This document shows positions 43,141-52,379 of a stretch of 64,000 bases of DNA, one piece after another. Position 1 is the stretch's first letter; each line of letters begins with the position of its first letter. Source of the stretch: Halobacillus litoralis (GTDB lineage: Bacteria > Bacillota > Bacilli > Bacillales > Halobacillaceae); contig NZ_CP026118.1 of the NCBI RefSeq assembly GCF_004101865.1, forward strand, positions 4,081,029-4,145,028. Direction: 5' to 3'. Both the position numbers and the translations under genes were made by a program. Below the pieces are notes generated by a model, which searched no databases, was not told the origin of the DNA, and saw only the letters and a list, made by a program, of their open reading frames with translations.

Positions 43141-44217
43141 CTATTGCTTGTGGTAAAGTTCTTCAACGTTCTGAATAGCCGCTACGACGACATCAGCTTC
43201 AGAGACACCCATCAAATGAATCGACTCCCCCTGTCTGGTTGTGTAACGAGCAATTGTTTGGACCGCTTCGTTCGTGATTTCTCTTAACCCTAAATCATAT
43301 AGTGACCTCGGCAGCTGCATTTTCTGATAGAAGGGGTATAACCGCTCGATTTCTTCAAAGCGTTCTTCAAGGGCAAGTTGGACCAAAATGCCGTACGCTA
43401 CTTTATCTCCGTGTAAATGTCCGTGTGTCTCTTTGACTTTTGTTAAACCGTTATGAACCGAATGGGCTCCGGAAATCCGACCGTACACATCACCGAAACC
43501 GCCGACCATTCCACCTGCCAGGATGATCGTTTCGACTACTCTGATAAACGAAGGGTCTACTTCTTGCTGCTGATGGGCACGGATAGAATCGGACCCGTTT
43601 TCAATCAAAACATCCCGGCATAGTTTAGCTGCATGAAGTGAAACGTCTAAAGGTACCGGCTTTGTCTTTATGTGCCTTGTCAGTACATCTGCTTCATACC
43701 ACTTTGCGATCGTATCCCCAATACCTGCCCGCAAATATTCTACGGGTGAGGCAAGTAATAAATCCGGATCAACGAGAACCATCAAAGTGCTTCGCGGAAA
43801 TACAATGTATTCTTCGAAATTGCCTGTCTCATCATAAAAAACGCTTAAAGGAGTCCAGGCTGCACAATTGGATGGAAGTGTAGGAATCAGAACTACCGGC
43901 TTATCCAACCGGTCACCGGAGGCTTTGGCCAAGTCGAGAATCTTTCCACCACCGACACCGATAATGAGCTCAGCACCCGAAAGGTTTTCACACAAACGTT
44001 CAACCTCTTTATGTGAGCATTCACCGTTATACTTTTGATAAGAGATGGATAGAGGGAGGTCAGGAATGTGAGGTTCTGCTGCACTCCATGACTGTTCTCC
44101 GTGGATGAGGCCAGCTTTGTTCACATGTTTTCCTTTGAGTAAGTCAGGCAATTGGGCTAAAACTCCTTGCTCACAACGGTAGACTGCTGGAGCACCTTGC
44201 ACATTCAATGATTCCAT
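43141..44217 (-). CDS. Iron-containing alcohol dehydrogenase, GldA-like
   Basis: 358 residues, glycerol-dehydrogenase-like subfamily. NAD-binding GVGGGKILDLAKASGD (about 88-103), IPTLPSNCAAWTPLS, and metal ligands in GIGDTIAKWYEAD (Asp), GAHSVHNG (His) and HGHLHGDKVAYG (His) are present. The enzyme oxidises glycerol or a similar diol, or reduces a dihydroxyacetone-type substrate; YbdH is a comparable B. subtilis homologue of unknown substrate. Alone on the minus strand. Confidence 0.87.
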   Translation of the reverse strand: MESLNVQGAPAVYRCEQGVLAQLPDLLKGKHVNKAGLIHGEQSWSAAEPHIPDLPLSISYQKYNGECSHKEVERLCENLSGAELIIGVGGGKILDLAKASGDRLDKPVVLIPTLPSNCAAWTPLSVFYDETGNFEEYIVFPRSTLMVLVDPDLLLASPVEYLRAGIGDTIAKWYEADVLTRHIKTKPVPLDVSLHAAKLCRDVLIENGSDSIRAHQQQEVDPSFIRVVETIILAGGMVGGFGDVYGRISGAHSVHNGLTKVKETHGHLHGDKVAYGILVQLALEERFEEIERLYPFYQKMQLPRSLYDLGLREITNEAVQTIARYTTRQGESIHLMGVSEADVVVAAIQNVEELYHKQ

Positions 44218-44523
44218 TATTTCACCACGCCTTTGTTAGATATGCCCATCATTATCAGTTCAAGCGGTAATTTTGTCAATATTGTAAATAATTCTCCGGA
44301 TCATTCATATAGTAAGTGTTCAGGCTCCGTTTCGCCCGCACCGATTTGTTACTACAGGTCTGGTCATCATCTTTACAGAATCTCCCCGCCATTCCCGTGT
44401 CATTTGAGCATTGAGTAAATAAGTTGCCTATTATAAATATTGGGAAAATTGTTTACAACCACAAATATTTACGTTAAAGTGTTAAATTATACAGTTCAAC
44501 AACAAAACTGAATCGAAACACTT
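44218..44523. other. Upstream region of the metNIQ leader
   Basis: Intergenic sequence between the dehydrogenase (minus) and the S-box. It must hold the promoter of the met operon; a TTTACA at 44452 with a TAAAGT 17 bases on is a candidate but weak. Nothing else is visible. Confidence 0.4.
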
Positions 44524-44624
44524 CTTATCGAGAGTGACAGAGGGAGAGGCCCGTTGACGTCACAGCAACCTTCCAGCCGGAGTGGTGCTAATTCCTACAG
44601 AATGATTCATTCTGGGAGATAAGA
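44524..44624 (+). ncRNA. SAM-I (S-box) riboswitch aptamer
   Basis: Core S-box elements occur in order: CTTATCGAGAG (P1 5' side), GGGAGAGGCCCGTTGACG, CAGCAACC, then GTGGTGCTAATTCC and the closing AGATAAG (P1 3' side). It senses S-adenosylmethionine and, with the terminator below, shuts off metNIQ when SAM is plentiful. Confidence 0.95.
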
Positions 44625-44644
44625 GTTTGGCTGAAATTATCATG

Positions 44645-44680
44645 CGAAACTCTCTTCCGAATGTGGAAGGGAGTTTTTTA
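44645..44680 (+). terminator. S-box expression-platform terminator
   Basis: AAACTCTCTTCC and GGAAGGGAGTTT pair and are followed by TTT. The 3' side of P1 plus GAGTTT (44623-44628) can pair with AAACTC in the left arm to form the antiterminator when SAM is absent. Confidence 0.9.
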
Positions 44681-44704
44681 GTTTCTGAAAATGGGGGGAA
44701 GCAA

Positions 44705-45748
44705 ATGATTTCGATTGAACATCTGAGTAAAGTCTATCAATCCAAAAACCGTCAAATCACCGGGGTGGATGACGTATCACTGCAGGTAGAAAAAGGGGAG
44801 ATTTATGGAGTGGTCGGTTATAGCGGAGCAGGGAAAAGTACATTGCTGCGCTGTATGAACATATTGGAAAGACCGACAAGTGGGAAGGTCAACATAGATG
44901 GAATCGATCTCCTATCTTTATCCTCAAAAGATTTGCGGAGAGCCAGGCAGTCGATTGGCATGATTTTTCAAGGCTTTCATTTGACGATGGCAAAAACTGT
45001 CCTCGAAAATGTGGCATTTGCGCTGAAAGCATCAGGCGTGGGGCGGAGCGAAAGAAAAGAGCGGACACTGCAGTTACTGGAACTCGTCGGGTTATCTGAC
45101 AAAGCCGATCAGTACCCTGCCCAGTTGAGTGGGGGCCAAAAGCAGCGGGTCAGTATCGCGCGGGCTTTGGCCAACAATCCTAAAGTCCTTCTTTGTGATG
45201 AAGCGACTTCCGCTTTGGATCCGAACACGACTCAGTCGATTCTTAAACTATTGAAGAAGATTAACCGCGAATTGGGTTTGACGATTGTCCTCATCACACA
45301 CGAAATGGAAGTCGTCAAGGAAATTTGTGACCGTTGTGCCGTCATGGAAGAAGGACGGATTGTTGAACAGGGGAATACGTACGATATTTTTGCAGCACCT
45401 GAAAACCCTTTGACGAAGCAGTTCATCCAGACTGTGATCGATTTCAACATCCCGGAAGAATTGATGGAGAACAACAAGGGGACGATCGTCCATATGAAAT
45501 TCACAGGAAATCTCGCCAGGGAGGCTGTCGTATCAGATTTGCTGCAGAACCATCAAGTTCGAGGCAACATCCTTCACGGGAAAGTCGATTACATACAGGG
45601 TCATGCATTAGGAACTTTTGTTATGGAATTGACAGGAGAAGAAAGTGAAGTTCAGCAGGCGATCGCACGTTTGCGGGAAAAACTAGGGGAAGTGGAGGTG
45701 TTAAGAGATGTGGGAACAGTTCATCACGATATTGCCAGAGCTGAATAA
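44705..45748 (+). CDS. metN: Methionine ABC transporter ATP-binding protein
   Basis: 347 residues from ATG 44705 after GGGGGGAA; upstream frame extensions run through the riboswitch and are not translated. Walker A GYSGAGKST, signature LSGGQKQR, Walker B VLLCDEATSALD, and a C-terminal NIL domain (about 270-345) that senses methionine. It powers D/L-methionine uptake. It overlaps metI by 41 bases. The S-box upstream regulates it. Confidence 0.95.
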   Translation: MISIEHLSKVYQSKNRQITGVDDVSLQVEKGEIYGVVGYSGAGKSTLLRCMNILERPTSGKVNIDGIDLLSLSSKDLRRARQSIGMIFQGFHLTMAKTVLENVAFALKASGVGRSERKERTLQLLELVGLSDKADQYPAQLSGGQKQRVSIARALANNPKVLLCDEATSALDPNTTQSILKLLKKINRELGLTIVLITHEMEVVKEICDRCAVMEEGRIVEQGNTYDIFAAPENPLTKQFIQTVIDFNIPEELMENNKGTIVHMKFTGNLAREAVVSDLLQNHQVRGNILHGKVDYIQGHALGTFVMELTGEESEVQQAIARLREKLGEVEVLRDVGTVHHDIARAE

Positions 45749-46370
45749 GTCATTTTTGGAGACATTGATCATGGTGGGGATCGGACTTATAGTTGCTTTG
45801 GTCGTCGGCTTACCTTTAGGGCTCCTGCTGTTTGTCACAGACCGGAATTTATTTTTGGAAAACAAATGGGTGAAAGGCATTGCAGGTGTTGTCGTAAACT
45901 TGGTCAGATCTGTACCGTTCATTATATTACTCGTCTTTCTTTTTCCTTTTACTAACTATTTATTAGGGACGACAACCGGTCCGGTTGCCGCATCTGTCGC
46001 CCTATCTGTCGCAGCGATTCCGTTTTACGCCAGAATCGTAGAATCATCTGCCCGTGATATCGATCGCGGCGTCATAGAGGCAGCGATTGCATGCGGAGCG
46101 TCCCCATGGCTGATTATCAAGGACATAATTTTTCCTGAAATCAAATCAGGATTGATCAGTGGATTGACGATTACAGCCATCAGTCTGATTGGATACTCGG
46201 CAATGGCAGGAGCGATCGGTGGCGGTGGAATCGGTGACCTGGCGATCCGCTACGGGTATTATCGTTACGATAATTTCGTCATGTTCACAACGGTTATCCT
46301 GCTCATTGTCATGGTCCAGGTTGTCCAATATGTCGGTGACTTTGTTGCAAAATCTGTGAAGAAAAGCTAA
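45708..46370 (+). CDS. metI: Methionine ABC transporter permease
   Basis: 220 residues, five membrane helices, with the EAA loop EAAIACGASPWLIIKDIIFPE that contacts MetN and the GGGGIGDLAIRYGY segment typical of MetI. GGAGG ten bases before ATG; the start lies inside metN. Forms the channel of the methionine importer. Confidence 0.95.
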   Translation: MWEQFITILPELNKSFLETLIMVGIGLIVALVVGLPLGLLLFVTDRNLFLENKWVKGIAGVVVNLVRSVPFIILLVFLFPFTNYLLGTTTGPVAASVALSVAAIPFYARIVESSARDIDRGVIEAAIACGASPWLIIKDIIFPEIKSGLISGLTITAISLIGYSAMAGAIGGGGIGDLAIRYGYYRYDNFVMFTTVILLIVMVQVVQYVGDFVAKSVKKS

Positions 46371-46392
46371 CCAACTTTAGGAGGAATTATAG

Positions 46393-47229
46393 ATGAAAAA
46401 ATTATTCGCCGTACTTATCACACTATTAACAGTGACTATTTTATCAGCTTGTGGAGGGGATGAATCCGGGAGCGCAGACGCATCTGATAAAGATACCATC
46501 CGCTTCGGTGCTACTTCCGGCCCCTACAGTGATATGGTCAACAAGGCCATCAAACCATTGTTAGAAGAAAAAGGCTATGAAGTGACCAATAAGGAATTCA
46601 CGGATTATGTTCAGCCGAATAAAGCATTAGCGAATGGTGATTTGGATGCGAACCTTTTCCAACACAAAATTTTTCTTGAGTCTTTCGCTGAAGAACATGG
46701 TTTGGATTTATCTGAAGTGATCATTGTACCAACTGCTCCGATGGGGATTTATTCAAATACATTCGAGGATATCGAGAGCATTGAAAAAGGGAGTACAATG
46801 GGCGTGCCGAACGATCCGACCAACCTTGCCCGTGCACTTATCGTGCTTGAGGAAGAAGGCTTGGTGACAATTAAAGATGATGTCGATCCATTACGTGCTT
46901 CTCTGAAAGATATCAAAGAAAACAAGAAAGATATTGAATTCGTCGAAGTAGAAGCTGGACAACTCCCACGTCTGGTCGATAGTGAAGACTTATCTATGGT
47001 TCCTGGTAATTATGCGTTGGCTGCAGGTATGGATTTACTCAATGCTTTGGCATTGGAAGATATGCCGGATGATTACCGTAACCGTGTTGCGGTTAAGACA
47101 GAAGATCTTGATAAACAATTCGTCAAAGATATCAAGGAAGTCGTCGAATCCGAAGAGTTCGAAAAAATCATTGATGAAGAATTTGAAGGATTTGGAAAGC
47201 CGCAATGGATGAAGGATAAAGAAGAATAG
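46393..47229 (+). CDS. metQ: Methionine-binding lipoprotein
   Basis: 278 residues. A lipoprotein signal (LSACG, Cys about 20) and the NlpA/MetQ body: FTDYVQPNKALANGDLDANLFQHK near 60-85, and VPNDPTNLARALIVLEEEGL near 120. Start after TTAGGAGG. Captures methionine outside the membrane and hands it to MetI. Confidence 0.95.
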   Translation: MKKLFAVLITLLTVTILSACGGDESGSADASDKDTIRFGATSGPYSDMVNKAIKPLLEEKGYEVTNKEFTDYVQPNKALANGDLDANLFQHKIFLESFAEEHGLDLSEVIIVPTAPMGIYSNTFEDIESIEKGSTMGVPNDPTNLARALIVLEEEGLVTIKDDVDPLRASLKDIKENKKDIEFVEVEAGQLPRLVDSEDLSMVPGNYALAAGMDLLNALALEDMPDDYRNRVAVKTEDLDKQFVKDIKEVVESEEFEKIIDEEFEGFGKPQWMKDKEE

Positions 47230-47230
47230 T

Positions 47231-47267
47231 AAAAAACGGGACCTCATGATAAGGTCCCGTTTTTTTT
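47231..47267 (+). terminator. metNIQ operon terminator
   Basis: AAAAAACGGGACCT and AGGTCCCGTTTTTT pair around a short loop, with eight Ts. Begins one base after the metQ stop. Confidence 0.93.
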
Positions 47268-47287
47268 CGTATTGAAATGACAGAGTC

Positions 47288-47483
47288 TCGTGAAGGAAAA
47301 CCGTTTCACGTTACGAATGTTCTTAAGCTTGTCGGGGCTCCCAAGGCGCTTGCGCTTTTGATTCATCCAGCTCCAGCGCCTAGCCTCTCGAGGTCTTAAG
47401 TCCATCCGTATCGTGAAGGAAAACCGCTTCACGTTACGGATGTTCTTAAGCTTGTCGAGGCTCCCAAGGCGCTTGCGCTTTTG
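47288..47483. repeat. Direct repeat pair, family C
   Basis: Two 73-base units (47288-47360 and 47411-47483), about 95% identical, separated by 50 bases. Each opens with the hairpin GTGAAGGAAAACCG...TTCACG and ends in CCAAGGCGCTTGCGCTTTTG. The spacer holds CCAGCTCCAGCGCCTAG, a motif common in intergenic repeats of Bacillus-type genomes. It lies directly past the 3' end of the minus-strand SDR gene. Confidence 0.85.
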
Positions 47484-47487
47484 GTTT

Positions 47488-48210
47488 TTAAAATGGATTT
47501 GTCGCCCACTGAAGGGATTGTTTTATAAAGATTCTTGGGTGCAGTTTCAGTTGGGATACCATATACTCTGCCATGTCTTCAGGCTGCATGAATTTCTCTT
47601 TATCTTGTTCTTCCAAGTTATCACCAAAAGCGAGCTCTGTCGCTACAAGGCTTGGATTCAACGTAAAGACGCGGATATTGTTCCTGCGTACTTCCTGCAT
47701 GAGAGCTTCCGTCATGCCCTGGATGGCAAATTTGGAAGCACTGTAGGATGTTGAGCCTGCTGTGCCTTTCAGCCCATTGCTTGAGGATATGTTGATGATG
47801 TCACCTTGATCTTTTTCAATCATTTGTGGCAACACAGCACGGGTTACGTGATAAGTCCCATACACATTGACTTCAAAGGTATGTTTCCATTCTTCAGGGT
47901 CGGTTTCTAAAAAGGACCCCTTCAAACCGATTCCGGCATTGTTGATCAAAATGTCAGCACTGCCAAAATCTTCTTTTAAGTGTTGGATCGCTTCTTCAAC
48001 ATTTTCTAAATCGGAAATGTCTACGGCAGCGATACTTGTTTTTACTCCATATTGCTTCGCTTCCTCAGCTACTTCCTGCAGTTTGCTTTCCGTTCGAGCA
48101 ATCAAACCTACGTGAACACCTTCTTTTGCTAACTGTAAGGCTGTCGCTTTTCCGATACCACGGCCGGCTCCAGTTACGTAAGCAATTTTACCTTTGATTT
48201 CTTGTCCCAT
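47488..48210 (-). CDS. SDR family oxidoreductase, FabG-like
   Basis: 240 residues from ATG 48210, nine bases after AAAGG; an ATG at 48219 touches that site. TGAGRGIG (about 15-22), NNAG near 88 and YSASK (about 155-159) supply the cofactor and catalytic residues. It resembles the YoxD/3-ketoacyl reductase-like group. Substrate unknown; no fatty-acid genes nearby. Confidence 0.85.
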   Translation of the reverse strand: MGQEIKGKIAYVTGAGRGIGKATALQLAKEGVHVGLIARTESKLQEVAEEAKQYGVKTSIAAVDISDLENVEEAIQHLKEDFGSADILINNAGIGLKGSFLETDPEEWKHTFEVNVYGTYHVTRAVLPQMIEKDQGDIINISSSNGLKGTAGSTSYSASKFAIQGMTEALMQEVRRNNIRVFTLNPSLVATELAFGDNLEEQDKEKFMQPEDMAEYMVSQLKLHPRIFIKQSLQWATNPF

Positions 48211-48402
48211 CACCATCATCCTTTCTTTCTTCTTATAAAAAGTGTACGTCCTTCCTCATAATGATGCAAAAATTTACTACTGAATCCAGATCTTTCATTC
48301 ATGGGTTGAGATTTGAACTCTTTACATTGAGAAAGGTAGATCCGATTCTTTTTCGTGAGAAGGTGATTTGATGATCAGACTTCACTAGGATTAAGAAGTT
48401 AT

Positions 48403-48436
48403 AACGAAGACTGCAGCCAGCCTTCGTTTTTAATTT
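48403..48436. terminator. Hairpin after gerC
   Basis: AACGAAG and CTTCGTT with inner CTG/CAG pairs form a stem; a T-run follows on the plus strand. It overlaps the 3' end of gerC and may serve both directions. Confidence 0.6.
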
Positions 48437-49572
48437 GAATTAAAATTTTGTGTGCCGAAATCAGTGATTTTTGTTTTCACTTCAACAGAAACATCAATAT
48501 CTTTGAATGTATTGTTCCAATCCTTTCCATGTTGCTTCCAATATTTTGGTTGTTGAATTTTAACCCTCTTCGAAAAGTCGAGAAAGTCAATTTTGAAATC
48601 TTTTTGCGCCATTCGGATGACTTGTTCTACTTTATCCTTGATCACTTGGTTCCCTGCTGCTTCTACTTTACCTTTCCAACCTTTTTTATAGACATTTCTT
48701 TCCATTCCCCAGTCCTCTCCAAGAACTGAGGAAATATGAATCGTGATTTTCATCGTTAAAGTGTTGCCGGAGAGGGTGGTATCATATTCCGTTTTCGAGT
48801 CTTTGATTTCTAAAACTACCGGTCCCTGGTCGATTTTTTCCTCAACTATGTCGATGTACCCTCCTTGAACATTATTATAAATAAAACGAAGGCCTTCAAT
48901 GTTTTCGCTGGGAATCCAGCCTGCATATTTTGATTCTTCTGCAGAGATGACCCCCGCACCGGATGATTTGATAAAACCGTCTTCGAGAGAGATGCCTGGG
49001 ATGACAAAGTTAGTTTCCTCTGAAATTTTCTGGGACATATCTCCGATGCTTAAGTTTCTGGGGATTTTGTTATTCTTAAAATAATTCTCACTAAGCTCTT
49101 TGATTTGGATGGAAGGAAATAATTCCTTCGTAGGTTCTGTACTGAAAATGTCCTCTACTGAGTCGCCCGTAATGAACACAGGGACGGTCCGTCTGAATTC
49201 ATGATCCCGGATGAATAAATCGATGACTTGATCGACCCGTTCTTTTTCAAAAAGACGCGTGGAAGTAAGGATTGATTTCAAGTGTGTGTAATTAGGAGGA
49301 CGATTACTCTCGAGAGAATTCTCCCGGATGATTTCAAAGAAAGACTCTCCATTGATTTGTATGTTTTGATAAGGAGCTTCCTGATTGGAGCTTTCCTGTT
49401 GGGTGGGGATTTTTCCTGGAACAACATATTGGTTGACCATCGATAAGGAACTTTCTTCAGAGACGTCCAAAGCCAGACCAGTAACAATCCCGACGTTCTC
49501 AATTTCCTTACTATCCCAGCATCCAGCCAAGAGAACGAGAACCAACCCGCTAAGTAAAATCTTATGATGCAT
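48430..49572 (-). CDS. gerC: Spore germination lipoprotein, GerC family
   Basis: 380 residues from ATG 49572 (AGGGGGGA upstream; an earlier frame start at 49599 has no site). A lipobox LLAGC (Cys about 18) and the conserved CWDSKEIE after it identify Ger(x)C. The rest shows GAGVISAEESKYAGWI near 210 and the C-terminal HISSVLGEDWGMERNVYKKG. It sits on the outer side of the spore inner membrane with GerA and GerB as a nutrient receptor. Overlaps gerB by 11 bases. Confidence 0.93.
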   Translation of the reverse strand: MHHKILLSGLVLVLLAGCWDSKEIENVGIVTGLALDVSEESSLSMVNQYVVPGKIPTQQESSNQEAPYQNIQINGESFFEIIRENSLESNRPPNYTHLKSILTSTRLFEKERVDQVIDLFIRDHEFRRTVPVFITGDSVEDIFSTEPTKELFPSIQIKELSENYFKNNKIPRNLSIGDMSQKISEETNFVIPGISLEDGFIKSSGAGVISAEESKYAGWIPSENIEGLRFIYNNVQGGYIDIVEEKIDQGPVVLEIKDSKTEYDTTLSGNTLTMKITIHISSVLGEDWGMERNVYKKGWKGKVEAAGNQVIKDKVEQVIRMAQKDFKIDFLDFSKRVKIQQPKYWKQHGKDWNNTFKDIDVSVEVKTKITDFGTQNFNSN

Positions 49573-50656
49573 AGGAATCCCCCCTGAAAAACGAGACAAT
49601 CAATAGGATGGCTGGGAGTGCAACGATTGCGATTAAGGAAATGATCTGGATATAGGCAGAGTAATGAAAAACTTCAGTAAGACCTTTTGGTAAAAGCGTT
49701 GCTGTGAATATTCCCGCCGCGCTGATGAGCAGCATCCAGTTGGAAGGTTTGATCAGTCTTTTTAAACCCAGTGTCATAGAAAACGCATAAGCAGTAAAAG
49801 ACGTGAATGCTGTCGTCAGCCAGCCGAATAGAAAAATGAGTTCAAATCGCTCAAAAAAGAAGCCTTGGAATTCAATACTTTTGGCCAATTCAATGGTGGG
49901 GAAGGTGATTTCTTTCAGTTCTGCCACCCCTAGGACACCAATGGAAATGATGTGGAAGATTACATAAATAAGAGCGGTAATCCCAATGCTTGTCCAAACA
50001 GTGAAGAGAAGACTTTTCACTCGTTTCTTTTTTATTAGAGAAGCGAAAATAAGAAGGAATTCCACCCCCAAAAATGAAAAGAAGGTGATTTTCACCCCTC
50101 CTAATGTAGAAAGAAAATCGTTTTTCAAAACAGGTCTGACATTCTGTATATCAACATCCTTTATACTCAGTAAACAGAGAACAAAGAACATGAAGAGCAT
50201 TACCGGGAAATATAGTTGAAAAAAACGAACAACATCCCCTGCTCCGTTAGATAGTAAGTAGAAGCTGACCAGGATAAAAGTGCCGATGATCACATAAAGA
50301 GGCGTTGTATCCAGCAAATAATTTTTTATAATCCCTGCGGTGATACGCATAATGTACGCTGCCACAATTAGACTGTAGAGGATATAATAAAGGTTAAAGA
50401 AAAAACCTAGGGATTTCCCCATGATGAGCGGTGACAATTCAAAAAAAGTTTTTCCAGGGTAGCGGCTGGCTAACAAAACATAAATTATAGAAATAACGGA
50501 TATGGCAATAGCGCCAAAAATGATGCTGATCCATAAATCAGGGGAGTCCACTTCGTTAGCAAGCTCCCGTGGCATCAAGACAATGCCGACACCAATCATA
50601 GTCGAAATGAGGATGACGACAAGCTGCAATGCAGTCAATTGCTTTGCATCACTCAT
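49562..50656 (-). CDS. gerB: Spore germination permease, GerB family
   Basis: 364 residues from ATG 50656, eight bases after GGGGAG; a GTG at 50665 is the alternative. About ten membrane helices of the GerAB/APC-like fold (LVVILISTMIGVGIVLMPRE at the start). This subunit binds the nutrient (amino acid or similar) that triggers germination. Overlaps gerA and gerC by a few bases, so the three are co-translated. Confidence 0.93.
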   Translation of the reverse strand: MSDAKQLTALQLVVILISTMIGVGIVLMPRELANEVDSPDLWISIIFGAIAISVISIIYVLLASRYPGKTFFELSPLIMGKSLGFFFNLYYILYSLIVAAYIMRITAGIIKNYLLDTTPLYVIIGTFILVSFYLLSNGAGDVVRFFQLYFPVMLFMFFVLCLLSIKDVDIQNVRPVLKNDFLSTLGGVKITFFSFLGVEFLLIFASLIKKKRVKSLLFTVWTSIGITALIYVIFHIISIGVLGVAELKEITFPTIELAKSIEFQGFFFERFELIFLFGWLTTAFTSFTAYAFSMTLGLKRLIKPSNWMLLISAAGIFTATLLPKGLTEVFHYSAYIQIISLIAIVALPAILLIVSFFRGDSYAS

Positions 50657-52037
50657 TGTTCCCACTCCCCTTTTTCAGTTTCATTCGTATGATGGAGTCT
50701 TTCCATCGATTCACGTAGTATGGAGCGAATGGCTCCAGGTAAGGAACAGAAAAGCTTTTGAGTCGGACTAAATGGATTGAGAGCGCGAATATGGCAAGAA
50801 TGAGCCCATAAATGCCTAATAGTGCAGCTGCGAACAACATCGCGAAGCTGATCGATCTCAAGGCTAAACTCAATCCATAATCCGGAATAGTGAATGAACA
50901 TATAGCAGCGAAGGATACGACGATTACCATAAGGGGGCTGATTATCCCAGCTGTGACAGCAGCTTCTCCAAGCACAATGGCGCCGACGATGCTGACAGCA
51001 GGACCGATGGGTTTAGGTAAACGGATACCTGCTTCACGCAGGACTTCAATCGTGATTTGCATGATCAATGCTTCCATGAACGAGGGAATCGGAACACCTT
51101 CTCTCGTTTTGGAGATAGAAATTGCCAAATCGGTAGGAATCAGTCCTTGATGGAATGAAATCAGTGAAATATAAATCGCTGGCAGCATAACTGAAATAAC
51201 TGCAGCAAAATACCTCATCAATCGAATCAGAGTAGCAGGTATCCATTTGAAATTGTAATCATCGGCTTTTTGAAATAAAGCATTCAGTGTTGTGGGGGCA
51301 AGTAATACGGTAGGGCTTCCTTCCACGAAAATAGCGATTTTGCCTTCTACTAGAGCACTTGAGACCTTCGTTGGCCGTTCAGTTTCCTGTATCTCAGGGA
51401 ACAACGAATAGCTGTTCTTTTCAAGTAATTGCTCCACTACACCACCATCAGGAATATATGTAGCATTTACTTGTTGTAACCTTGTCCGCACATCGCTGAG
51501 CAATTCTTCATTAGCTTCTCCCTTCATGTAAGCAAGAGAAACATTTGTAAATGATTTCTTACCAAGTGTGAAGTTTTCAAAAGCCAAATCATTTGTACGT
51601 AAATGGACACGGAGAAGGGCGATGTTCTCATCGAGAGATTCAATGAATCCATCCCTGGCTCCCCTTAAAGTCATTTCTGAAACAGGTTCCTGTACAGAAC
51701 GATATGAAAATTTCGCTGAATCTATAGCGTAGAGGGTTTCTTCTTCAATGAGCAATGTAAATCCGTCTAAAAGATGGTGATGAGCATCATCGATTTCCTC
51801 TAAACAAATCAAAGGTTCAGCTGAGAATGCATGCGTCACTGAACCTTTTCCTTTTGTATCGTATTCCATCAATGGTTGAAGGATGGACCCCTGGATTCTC
51901 TTCGTATCTGTAATCCCTGGTATATAGAGAATATGTATGAGGTGGATGGAAAGCTCCACTTCTTTAATCGTTACGTGCGGCATTTTCTGCATCTGTTGCA
52001 AAAAATCAACAGTATTCAACTTTGGAGAACGGACCAT
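50649..52037 (-). CDS. gerA: Spore germination protein, GerA/SpoVAF family
   Basis: 462 residues. A soluble N-terminal half (about 1-240, SEMTLRGARDGFIESLDENIALLR is the typical motif) precedes membrane helices (ALVEGKIAIFVEGSPTVLLAP, then KPIGPAVSIVGAIVLGEAAV). Size is at the short end for the family (480-530). Start ATG follows GGGGGGAG. First gene of gerABC; under forespore control in relatives, not visible here. Confidence 0.93.
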   Translation of the reverse strand: MVRSPKLNTVDFLQQMQKMPHVTIKEVELSIHLIHILYIPGITDTKRIQGSILQPLMEYDTKGKGSVTHAFSAEPLICLEEIDDAHHHLLDGFTLLIEEETLYAIDSAKFSYRSVQEPVSEMTLRGARDGFIESLDENIALLRVHLRTNDLAFENFTLGKKSFTNVSLAYMKGEANEELLSDVRTRLQQVNATYIPDGGVVEQLLEKNSYSLFPEIQETERPTKVSSALVEGKIAIFVEGSPTVLLAPTTLNALFQKADDYNFKWIPATLIRLMRYFAAVISVMLPAIYISLISFHQGLIPTDLAISISKTREGVPIPSFMEALIMQITIEVLREAGIRLPKPIGPAVSIVGAIVLGEAAVTAGIISPLMVIVVSFAAICSFTIPDYGLSLALRSISFAMLFAAALLGIYGLILAIFALSIHLVRLKSFSVPYLEPFAPYYVNRWKDSIIRMKLKKGSGNNE

Positions 52038-52110
52038 GATGCTCCCCCCTTAATCCAATTTCTTTTTTTAGTATGCACAGGCGCGAAAAAAATTACACAG
52101 CATCATCTAT

Positions 52111-52142
52111 GTAAAGGTAACTTGACGTCAAGTTACCTTTAC
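52111..52142. promoter_or_regulatory. 32-bp perfect palindrome operator over promoter
   Basis: GTAAAGGTAACTTGAC is followed with no gap by its exact reverse complement. Its centre makes the -35 (TTGACG, 52122-52127); a TATACT -10 is at 52145-52150 after 17 bases. A repressor bound here would block RNA polymerase. The adjacent XRE gene is the obvious candidate for autoregulation. Confidence 0.8.
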
Positions 52143-52150
52143 AATATACT
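52122..52150 (+). promoter_or_regulatory. Sigma-A-type promoter of XRE operon
   Basis: TTGACG, 17-base spacer, TATACT: near-consensus. The -35 and most of the spacer lie inside the palindrome. Translation of the XRE gene begins 24 bases past the -10. Confidence 0.8.
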
Positions 52151-52173
52151 GTATTTGGAAACGGAGGGAGTAT

Positions 52174-52377
52174 ATGAAAAATAAACTCCTCGAATATCGA
52201 AAAGAAGCAGGAATGTCCCAGGACCGCTTGGCAGATATCCTGAAAGTGTCGAGACAAACAGTCATTTCTATTGAAAAAGGGAGATACTCGCCTTCATTGC
52301 CACTGGCTTTTAAAATAGCCCGAACCTTTTTAGTACCAATTGAAGAGATTTTTATTTATGAAGAGGAAGGAGAATAA
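52174..52377 (+). CDS. XRE-family transcriptional regulator
   Basis: 67 residues, just a helix-turn-helix (MSQDRLADILKVSRQTVISIEKGRYSPS, about 14-41) with the family ending IFIYEEE. Such YozG/YvaO-like minimal repressors usually sit with one or two small membrane proteins. Start ATG after GGAGGGAG. It precedes the membrane protein by two bases and likely represses its own operon through the palindrome. Confidence 0.92.
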   Translation: MKNKLLEYRKEAGMSQDRLADILKVSRQTVISIEKGRYSPSLPLAFKIARTFLVPIEEIFIYEEEGE

Positions 52378-52379
52378 GG

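Noticed and set aside
44627-44704. N-terminal extension of MetN
   Set aside because: These codons are the end of the S-box region and its terminator; the real start has its own GGGGGGAA site.
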